Of a DNA stretch of 64,000 nt, positions 1-7,672 are shown piece by piece. How positions within the stretch are numbered: position 1 is the first letter of the stretch; each line of letters starts with the position of its first letter. The notes below the pieces were generated by a model that was not told the origin of the DNA, ran no database searches, and saw only the letters and a program-made list of their open reading frames with translations. Source of the DNA: Hippopus hippopus (lineage: Eukaryota > Mollusca > Bivalvia > Cardiida > Cardiidae); NCBI GenBank assembly GCA_946811185.2, contig OX328109.1, positions 31,852,129 through 31,916,128 on the forward strand. The letters run 5' to 3'. Both the position numbers and the translations under genes were made by a program.

Positions 1-309
1 ACAGTGTGGAAATCCCAGAAAATAGTGTCACAAGTGGCTAAAAAAGACGGAAAACTCTTTCAGTAACAACTGATTTCTATTGCTTAAATCAAACAAAGGG
101 AACTGAATTTTATTTTTTTTCTATCTCTTCATACGGCGACAAGAAACCCAGTTACATTGACTACCAACTCATGTGCCAGTTACGCGCCCGCGGAAACATG
201 AAAAATCAACTTACGGCACATTCCATAGCAGACGACACCTGTTGCTTAAGTCAAATATAGGGAACAAGTTTTTTTCCTTTTCTCTTACTAGGGCCATTGA
301 ATTGGTTAC
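1..309 (+). repeat. C monomer, about 309 bp (representative copy)
   Basis: The C monomer precedes every linker and opens each unit as I have defined it. Diagnostic features are GTGTGGAAATCCC (A and B have GTGTAGAATCCCC), AACTGATTTCTATTGCTTAAATC, CATACGGCGACAAGAAACCC, and CGCCCGCGGAAACATG. It matches A and B up to ATTGGTTAC and then departs into the linker, so it is a monomer whose last 20-60 bp are replaced. It has the same two-subunit structure as A. Two copies carry changes that would destroy any reading frame: a 1-bp deletion near 10288 and a CGA to TGA change near 58875. Confidence 0.9.
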
Positions 310-656
310 GATGACTATTCCACCAATGCGTGACCATTACGTGCTGTGCATAAAATCATAAAATCAACTTGGACACTTTCGGAGGCAACTGATACCTTTT
401 GCACAAATCAAAGAAAGGGAAACCAAATTCGTTTTCTTACCAGGATCACGAAAAACATTGAACCAATTTTGGTGACCGCGTGAGTCATAAGTCGATTTTA
501 TGTTTAACCACTGCGCAAAAACATAGATTCAGAAGCAACTGGTTGCTGTTGCATAAACTTTTTCCAATAAGAAATCTTGTTCTTGTTTGAAGAATTTAGA
601 AATAGGCCAATGAAAAACAATAAGATGTAAGAATAACTAATAATAAAAACAGATAA

Positions 657-738
657 AATGGCAAAGTTGGGGATTCAACCTCTGACCATCAGGACCCAAA
701 AAAGGTCTTGGTGCAGGGGTCTAACCCTCTTTGCCATT
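657..738 (-). repeat. 82-bp palindrome with tRNA-like features
   Basis: Outer arms AATGGCAAAG (657-666) and CTTTGCCATT (729-738) are perfect 10-bp inverted repeats. Inside, GACC-7 nt-GGTC forms a second hairpin around an A6/T6 run, and GGG-TTAGA-CCC a third on the minus strand. Read on the minus strand, TGGCAAAGAGGG (725-736) resembles a pol III A box (TRGCNNAGYNGG) and GGTTGAATCC (671-680) resembles a B box. The outer stem would act as a 7-bp acceptor stem. Against a working gene: the T6 run between the boxes would terminate pol III, and the putative T stem pairs poorly. It may be a tRNA-derived relic. It is present in every linker. The retroelement-like insert at 12904 landed inside its right arm. 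Confidence 0.5.
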
Positions 739-795
739 AAATAGGCTGAAATGACCCGAAGAATTAACATAGATATACAGAGATTTCCCCCCCTT

Positions 796-1025
796 CCAAT
801 CAGCCAATGAAATCTCAGGCCTCTCTTAAATTATCCAATCACAGAAGCTTTAAGAAAATCAAAATGGCGTCCAATCAGCCAATGAAATCTCAGCTTTCTC
901 TTCAAATTATCCAATCAGAAAAGCTTTGAGAAAATCAAAATTTAGCCCAATCAGCCAATCAAATCGCAGACACACCTCCACAATCATCCAATCAGAAAGC
1001 TTTGAGCCATTTGAAATGGCGCCCG
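796..1025 (+). repeat. 75-79 bp tandem triplication with nine CCAAT boxes
   Basis: Three tandem copies (796-870, 871-946, 947-1025) each follow the plan CCAATCAGCCAAT, about 26 bp, ATCCAATCA, GAAGCTTT, AAAATCAAAATGGCG or a variant. CCAAT boxes start at 796, 804, 835, 871, 879, 911, 947, 955 and 988, all on the + strand. The contexts AGCCAATCA and AGCCAATGA match the NF-Y consensus RRCCAATSR. The first copy ends in ATGGCGTCC and the third in ATGGCGCCC, resembling a YY1 core. The module recurs in all 23 linkers at about unit start + 795. The linker at 58952 has only two of the three copies. Regulatory activity is inference. Confidence 0.88.
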
Positions 1026-1037
1026 AAAATATCGATA
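796..1037 (+). promoter_or_regulatory. Promoter-like motif cluster (NF-Y boxes, ATGGCG, TATCGATA)
   Basis: Seen directly: nine CCAAT boxes on one strand, two ATGGCG motifs, and an exact TATCGATA at 1030-1037, within 242 bp. Known: NF-Y binds CCAAT, YY1 binds AANATGGCG-type sites, and TATCGATA is the Drosophila DRE element bound by DREF. These motifs are common in animal promoters. Inferred: the linker could drive transcription of the satellite or recruit sequence-specific proteins. I see no convincing TATA box or initiator downstream, and the tandem origin alone would multiply CCAAT motifs by chance. The TATCGATA palindrome is altered to TATCGGTA in the last linker, near 63508. Confidence 0.3.
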
Positions 1038-1331
1038 GAAAACAGTGAACAAAAATCGGCATAAAAGTGGATTTTATGTCTTCTTTGAAGGCTGTTATGC
1101 AGTCCTTAGCAAACTGCCATGCATGCACCCTCCACATATGCCAGATTTCACTGAAAATGGGCGAAAATTTACGAAAACAGGGTGACAGAAGACCTTGGTT
1201 TGGTGCCTTCTAGCACCTTGCAAGAGTCACTTCCCCTGATCCCTTAATCCCTTGATTCAATTTGCTTTTCTAATTCAGGCCAACTCCAATACTGCACATT
1301 GATACTTTGAATATGCTAAGATGATCAATGT

Positions 1332-1696
1332 ACAGTGTAGAATCCCCAGAAAATAATGTCACAAGTGGCTGAAATAGACTGAAAACTCTTTCAGTAGCAG
1401 CTGCTTCCTATTGCATAAATCAAACAAAGGGAACTAAATTTTTATTTTTTTTTAATCTCTTTGTACCGTGACAAGAAACCAAATTACGTTGACTACCGTC
1501 TCATACATGCCAGTTACGCACCCGCGAAAACATGAAATATCGACTTATGGCACATTCCATAGCAGACAACAACTGTTGCATAAGTCAAATATAAGGAACA
1601 AGTTTTTTTCCTTTTCTCTTACTAGGGCCATTGAATTGGTTACTAACTCAGGCATGCTGCACATTGATACTTTTAATATGCTAAGATGATCAATGT
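1332..1696 (+). repeat. B monomer, 365 bp (representative copy)
   Basis: The B monomer follows each linker except in the unit at 35467. It differs from A by a 4-bp deletion in the long T tract, GTGGCTAAAATAG instead of GTAGCTAAAAAAG, TTGCGTAAATCAAACAAAG instead of TTGCATAAATCAAAGAAAG, GTTGACTACCGTCTCATACATG instead of GATGACTACCGTCTTGTACGTG, and usually TTGCATAAGTCAAAT in its second half. These linked differences make B a distinct subtype. Left-hand copies read CAAATTACGTTG and right-hand copies CAAGTTACGTTG, matching the two linker subfamilies. This copy has an AAGGAACAAG variant shared only with the copy at 5831. Confidence 0.9.
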
Positions 1697-2065
1697 ACAG
1701 TGTAGAATCCCCAGAAAATAATGTCACAAGTAGCTAAAAAAGACTGAAAAATCTTTCAGTAGCAACTGCTTCCTATTGCATAAATCAAAGAAAGGGAACT
1801 AAATTTTTATTTATTTTTTTTAATCTCTTTATACCGTGACAAGAAACCAAGTTACGATGACTACCGTCTTGTACGTGCCAGTTACGCACCCGCGAAAACA
1901 TGAAAAATCGACTTACAGCACATTCCATAGCAGAAAACAACTGTTTGCTTAAATCAAGTATAGGGAACAAGTTTTTTTCCTTTTCTCTTACTAGGGCCAT
2001 TGAATTGGTTACTAACTCAGGCATGCTGCACATTGATACTTTTAATATGCTAAGATGATCAATAT

Positions 2066-2434
2066 ACAGTGTAGAATCCCCAGAAAATAATGTCACAAGT
2101 AGCTAAAAAAGACTGAAAAATCTTTCAGTAGCAACTGCTTCCTATTGCATAAATCAAAGAAAGGGAACTAAATTTTTATTTATTTTTTTTTAATCTCTTT
2201 ATACCGTGACAAGAAACCAAGTTACGATGACTACCGTCTTGTACGTGCCAGTTACGTGCCCGCGAAAACATCAAAAATCGACTTACAGCACCTGCCATAG
2301 CAGGCAACAACTGTTGCTTAAATCAAGTAAAGGGAACAAGTTTTTTTCCTTTTCTCTTACTAGGGCCATTGAATTGGTTACTAACTCAGGCATGCTGCAC
2401 ATTGATACTTTTAATATGCTAAGATGATCAATAT
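2066..2434 (+). repeat. A monomer, 369 bp (representative copy)
   Basis: This is the basic repeat, present 68 times. It opens ACAGTGTAGAATCCCC. It then holds a 16-bp dyad (CTGAAA-AATC-TTTCAG), a T-rich tract of the form TTTTTATTTATTTTTTTTT, the CGTGACAAGAAACCAAGTTAC block, a CpG-containing stretch (CGTGCCAGTTACGTGCCCGC), a second T tract and the ending AATATGCTAAGATGATCAAT. The two halves are related. TTGCATAAATCAAAGAAAGGGAAC in one half aligns with TTGCTTAAATCAAGTATAGGGAAC in the other, and both halves end in a GTTAC block. The anchors are 169 and 200 bp apart, so the monomer is a diverged dimer of an ancestral unit of about 185 bp. Confidence 0.93.
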
Positions 2435-2803
2435 ACATTGTAGAATCCCCAGAAAATAATGTCACAAGTAGCTAAAAAAGACTGAAAAATCTTTCAGTAG
2501 CAACTGCTTCCTATTGCATAAATCAAAGAAAGGGAACTAAATTTTTATTTATTTTTTTTTAATCTCTTTATACCGTGACAAGAAACCAAGTTACGATGAC
2601 TACCGTCTTGTACGTGCCAGTTACGTACCCGCGAAAACATGAAAAATCGACTTATGGCACATTCCATAGCAGACAACAACTGTTGCTTAAATCAAGTATA
2701 GGGAACAAGTTTTTTTCCTTTTCTCTTACTAGGGCCATTGAATTGGTTACTAACTCGGGCATGCTGCACATTGATACTTTTAATATGCTAAGATGATCAA
2801 TGT

Positions 2804-4499
2804 ACAGTGTGGAAATCCCAGAAAATAGTGTCACAAGTGGCTAAAAAAGACTGAAAACTCTTTCAGTAACAACTGATTTCTATTGCTTAAATCAAACAAA
2901 GGGAACTGAATTTTATTTTTTTTCTATCTCTTCATATGGCGACAAGAAACCCAGTTACATTGACTACCAACTCATGTGCCAGTTACGCGCCCGCGGAAAC
3001 ATGAAAAATCAACTTACGGCACATTCCATAGCAGACGACACCTGTTGCTTAAGTCAAATATAGGGAACAAGTTTTTTTCCTTTTCTCTTACTAGGGCCAT
3101 TGAATTGGTTACGATGACTATTCCACCCATGCGTGACCATTACGTGCTGCGCATAAAATCATAAAATCAACTTGGACACTTTCGGAGGCAACTGATACCT
3201 TTTGCACAAATCAAAGAAAGGTAAACCAAATTCGTTTTCTTACCAGGATCACGAAAAACATTGAACCAATTTTGGTGACCGCGTGAGTCATGAGTCGATT
3301 TTATGTTTAACCACTGCGCAAAAACATAGATTCAGAAGCAACTGGTTGCTGTTGCATAAACTTTTTCCAATAAGAAATCTTGTTCTTGTTTGAATAATTT
3401 AGAAATAGGCCAATGAAAAACAATAAGATGTAAGAATAACTAATAATAAAAACAGATAAAATGGCAAAGTTGGGGATTCAACCTCTGACCATCAGGACCC
3501 AAAAAAGGTCTTGGTGCAGGGGTCTAACCCTCTTTGCCATTGAATAGGCTGAAATGACCAGAAGAATTAACATAGATATACAGAGATTTCCCCCCCTTCC
3601 AATCAGCCAATCAAATCTCAGGCCTTTCTTAAATTATCCAATCACAGAAGCTTTTAGAAAATCAAAATGGCGTCCAATCAGCCAATGAAATCTCAGCTTT
3701 CTCTTCAAATTATCCAATCAGAAAAGCTTTGAGAAAATCAAAATTGCGCCCAATCAGCCAATCAAATCGCAGACACACCTCCACAATCATCCAATCAGAA
3801 ATCTTTGAGCCATTTGAAATGGCGCCCGAAAATATCGATAGAAAACAGTGAACAAAAATCGGCATAAAAGTGGATTTTATGTCTTCTTTGAAGGCTGTTA
3901 TGCAGTCCTTGGCAAACTGCCATGCATGTACCCTCCACATATGCCAGATTTCACTGAAAATGGGCGAAAATTTACGAAAACAGGGTGACAGAAGACCTTG
4001 GTTTGGTGCCTTCTAGCACCTTGCAAGAGTCACTTCCCCTGATCCCTTAATCCCTTGATTCAATTTGCTTTTCTAATTCAGGCCAACTCCAATACTGCAC
4101 ATTGATACTTTGAATATGCTAAGATGATCAATGTACAGTGTAGAATCCCCAGAAAATAATGTCACAAGTGGCTAAAATAGACTGAAAACTCTTTCAGTAG
4201 CAGCTGCTTCCTATTGCGTAAATCAAACAAAGGGAACTAAATTTTTATTTTTTTTTAATCTCTTTGTACCGTGACAAGAAACCAAATTACGTTGACTACC
4301 GTCTCATACATGCCAGTTACGCACCCGCGAAAACATGAAAAATCGACTTACGGCACATTCCATAGCAGACAACAACTGTTGCTTAAATCAAGTATAGGGA
4401 ACAAGTTTTTTTCCTTTTCTCTTACTAGGGCCATTGAATTGGTTACTAACTCAGGCATGCTGCACATTGATACTTTTAATATGCTAAGATGATCAATGT
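2804..4499 (+). repeat. HOR unit 2 (k=0, 1696 bp, shortest)
   Basis: C 2804-3112, linker 3113-4134, one monomer 4135-4499. There is no A monomer. The single monomer is a B/A chimera: its first half is B type (GTGGCTAAAATAG, GTTGACTACCGTCTC) and its second half is A type (CAGACAACAACTGTTGCTTAAATCAAGTATAG). The switch lies between about 4340 and 4370. The linker shares GAGTCATGAGTCG, TGAATAATTT and CATGCATGTACCC with the linker at 7982. Confidence 0.9.
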
Positions 4500-7400
4500 A
4501 CAGTGTGGAAATCCCAGAAAATAGTGTCACAAGTGGCTAAAAAAGACGGAAAACTCTTTCAGTAACAACTGATTTCTATTGCTTAAATCAAACAAAGGGA
4601 ACTGAATTTTATTTTTTTTCTATCTCTTCATACGGCGACAAGAAACCCAGTTACATTGACTACCAACTCATGTGCCAGTTACGCGCCCGCGGAAACATGA
4701 AAAATCAACTTACGGCACATTCCATAGCAGACGACACCTGTTGCTTAAGTCAAATATAGGGAACAAGTTTTTTTCCTTTTCTCTTACTAGGGCCATTGAA
4801 TTGGTTACGATGACTATTCCACCCATGCGTGACCATTACGTGCTGCGCATAAAATCATAAAATCAACTTGGACACTTTCGGAGGCAACTGATACCTTTTG
4901 CACAAATCAAAGAAAGGTAAACCAAATTCGTTTTCTTACCAGGATCACGAAAAACATTGAACCAATTTTGGTGACCGCGTGAGTCATAAGTCGATTTTAT
5001 GTTTAACCACTGCGCAAAAACATAGATTCAGAAGCAACTGGTTGCTGTTGCATAAACTTTTTCCAATAAGAAATCTTGTTCTTGTTTGAAGAATTTAGAA
5101 ATAGGCCAATGAAAAACAATAAGATGTAAGAATAACTAATAATAAAAACAGATAAAATGGCAAAGTTGGGGATTCAACCTCTGACCATCAGGACCCAAAA
5201 AAGGTCTTGGTGCAGGGGTCTAACCCTCTTTGCCATTGAATAGGCTGAAATGACCCGAAGAATTAACATAGATATACAGAGATTTCCCCCCCTTCCAATC
5301 AGCCAATCAAATCTCAGGCCTCTCTTAAATTATCCAATCACAGAAGCTTTAAGAAAATCAAAATGGCGTCCAATCAGCCAATGAAATCTCAGCTTTCTCT
5401 TCAAATTATCCAATCAGAAAAGCTTTGAGAAAATCAAAATTGCGCCCAATCAGCCAATCAAATCGCAGACACACCTCCACAATCATCCAATCAGAAAGCT
5501 TTGAGCCATTTGAAATGGCGCCCGAAAATATCGATAGAAAACAGTGAACAAAAATCGGCATAAAAGTGGATTTTATGTCTTCTTTGAAGGCTGTTATGCA
5601 GTCCTTGGCAAACTGCCATGCATGCACCCTCCACATATGCCAGATTTCACTGAAAATGGGCGAAAATTTACGAAAACAGGGTGACAGAAGACCTTGGTTT
5701 GGTGCCTTCTAGCACCTTGCAAGAGTCACTTCCCCTGATCCCTTAATCCCTTGATTCAATTTGCTTTTCTAATTCAGGCCAACTCCAATACTGCACATTG
5801 ATACTTTGAATATGCTAAGATGATCAATGTACAGTGTAGAATCCCCAGAAAATAATGTCACAAGTGGCTAAAATAGACTGAAAACTCTTTCAGGAGCAGC
5901 TGCTTCCTATTGCATAAATCAAACAAAGGGAACTAAATTTTTATTTTTTTTTAATCTCTTTGTACCGTGACAAGAAACCAAATTACGTTGACTACCGTCT
6001 CATACATGCCAGTTACGCACCCGCGAAAACATGAAATATCGACTTATGGCACATTCCATAGCAGACAACAACTGTTGCATAAGTCAAATATAAGGAACAA
6101 GTTTTTTTCCTTTTCTCTTACTAGGGCCATTGAATTGGTTACTAACTCAGGCATGCTGCACATTGATACTTTTAATATGCTAAGATGATCAATGTACAGT
6201 GTAGAATCCCCAGAAAATAATGTCACAAGTAGCTAAAAAAGACTGAAAAATCTTTCAGTAGCAACTCCTTCCTATTGCATAAATCAAAGAAAGGGAACTA
6301 AATTTTTATTTATTTTTTTTAATCTCTTTATACCGTGACAAGAAACCAAGTTATGATGACTACCGTCTTGTACGTGCCAGTTACGTGCCTGCGAAAACAT
6401 GAAAAATCGACTTACAGCACATTCCATAGCAGACAACAACTGTTTGCTTAAATCAAGTATAGGGAACAAGTTTTTTTCCTTTTCTCTTACTAGGGCCATT
6501 GAATTGGTTACTAACTCAGGCATGCTGCACATTGATACTTTTAATATGCTAAGATGATCAATACACAGTGTAGAATCCCCAGAAAATAATGTCACAAGTA
6601 GCTAAAAAAGACTGAAAAATCTTTCAGTAGCAACTGCTTCCTATTGCATAAATCAAAGAAAGGGAACTAAATTTTTATTTATTTTTTTTTAATCTCTTCA
6701 TACGGCGACAAGAAACCAAGTTACGTTGACTACCGTCTCATACATGCCAGTTACGCACGTGCAAAAACATGAAAAATCGACTTATGGCACATTCCATAGC
6801 AGACGACAACTGTTGCATAAGTCAAATATAGGGAACAAGTTTTTTTCCTTTTCTCATACTAGGGCCATTGAATTGGTTACTAACTCAGGCATGCTGCACA
6901 TTGATACTTTGAATATGCTAAGATGATCAATGTACAGTGTAGAATCCCCAGAAAATACTGTCACAAGTAGCTAAAAAAGACTGAAAACTCTTTCAGTAGC
7001 AACTGCTTCCTATTGCATAAATCAAAGAAAGGGAACTAAATTTTTATTTATTTTTTTTTAATCTCTTTATACCGTGACAAGAAACCAAGTTACGATGACT
7101 ACCGTCTTGTACGTGCCAGTTACGTGCCCGCGAAAACATGAAAAATCGACTTACAGCACATTCCATAGCAGACAACAACTGTTTGCTTAAATCAAGTATA
7201 GGGAACAAGTTTTTTTCCTTTTCTCTTACTAGGGCCATTGAATTGGTTACTAACTCAGGCATGCTGCACATTGATACTTTTAATATGCTAAGATGATCAA
7301 TATACAGTGTAGAATCCCCAGAAAATAATGTCACAAGTAGCTAAAAAAGACTGAAAAATCTTTCAGTAGCAACTGCTTCCTATTGCATAAATCAAAGAAA

Positions 7401-7672
7401 GGGAACTAAATTTTTATTTATTTTTTTTTAATCTCTTTATACCGTGACAAGAAACCAAGTTACGATGACTACCGTCTTGTACGTGCCAGTTACGTGCCCG
7501 CGAAAACATGAAAAATCGACTTATGGCACATTCCATAGCAGACAACAACTGTTGCTTAAATCAAGTATAGGGAACAAGTTTTTTTCCTTTTCTCTTACTA
7601 GGGCCATTGAATTGGTTACTAACTCAGGCATGCTGCACATTGATACTTTTAATATGCTAAGATGATCAATGT
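4500..7672 (+). repeat. HOR unit 3 (k=4, 3173 bp)
   Basis: C 4500-4808, linker 4809-5830, B 5831-6195, A monomers at 6196, 6565, 6934 and 7304. The left 2.06 kb is a close copy of positions 1-2065. The second A (6565-6933) is a mosaic of A, B and C subtype sequence. The third is 370 bp because of the extra T in CTGTTTGC. Confidence 0.9.
6565..6933 (+). repeat. Mosaic A/C/B monomer
   Basis: The opening and T tract are A type (TTTATTTATTTTTTTTTAATC). The next stretch is C type (CTTCATACGGCGACAAG), then B type (GTTGACTACCGTCTCATACATGCC and TTGCATAAGTCAAAT). It also has private changes: ACGCACGTGCAAAAAC, and CTCATACTAGGG in place of CTCTTACTAGGG. Gene conversion or several crossovers among subtypes would explain it. 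Confidence 0.8.

Larger units (their letters stand above)
310..1331 (+). repeat. HOR linker, about 1022 bp (representative copy)
   Basis: The linker occurs once per unit, 23 times in the window. In order it contains: two further diverged copies of the 150-185 bp subunit (anchors TTGCACAAATCAAAG at 399 and TTGCATAAAC at 549); an AT-rich stretch with TAATAATAAAAACAG; an 82-bp palindrome (657-738); a C7-8 run; a triplicated CCAAT module (796-1025); a TATCGATA palindrome (1030-1037); a unique stretch with GGTGC-CTTCTA-GCACC dyad; and a return to monomer sequence at TGCACATTGATACTTTGAATATGC. This first copy has private changes (CCATTAAATAGG, AATTTAGCCC). The other linkers lie from unit start + 309 to the base before the B monomer. 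No protein or known element is recognised in it. Confidence 0.9.
1..2803 (+). repeat. HOR unit 1 (k=3, 2803 bp)
   Basis: C 1-309, linker 310-1331, B 1332-1696, A monomers at 1697, 2066 and 2435. The window opens exactly at the C start, so the unit appears complete. The first 2.06 kb shares private variants with the unit at 4500: AAAGACGGAAAACTC in C, GAAATATCGACTTATGG and AAGGAAC in B, and an extra T in CTGTTTGCTTAAATC in the first A. The second A has CACCTGCCATAGCAGGCAAC, a local change found in no other copy I noticed. Confidence 0.9.

Noticed and set aside
173..361. A 62-codon + strand frame in the C monomer
   Set aside because: It starts at GTG, is broken by a 1-bp deletion near 10288 and by a TGA near 58875, and has no recognisable domain.
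657..738. Functional tRNA gene
   Set aside because: A T6 run lies between the A-box-like and B-box-like sequences, the T stem pairs poorly, and no normal anticodon arm of 5 bp is formed.
907..1137. A 76-codon minus-strand open frame present in every linker
   Set aside because: It is open in all 23 copies, but the few changes between copies are mainly amino-acid altering (about eight against three silent by eye), and it runs through the CCAAT subrepeats. Homogenisation explains its persistence. No known domain.
1155..1240. GGTGC-CTTCTA-GCACC hairpin as a terminator
   Set aside because: The stem is only 5 bp with no following T run, and intrinsic terminators of this type are bacterial.
2206..2427. 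A 73-codon + strand open frame in most A and B monomers, starting at GTG or, in a few copies, ATG
   Set aside because: It recurs only because the monomer recurs. Start codons vary, changes are mostly amino-acid altering, and several copies are frameshifted by T-tract length (for example 29765, 35003, 41941, 43030, 48293, 52203) with no sign of selection against it. No protein family is recognised.
2283..2465. A 60-codon minus-strand open frame in each monomer (103 or 96 codons in copies with an extra T)
   Set aside because: It overlaps the + strand frame on the opposite strand, is low-complexity, and its length depends on T-run slippage. This is a shadow of the repeat, not a gene.
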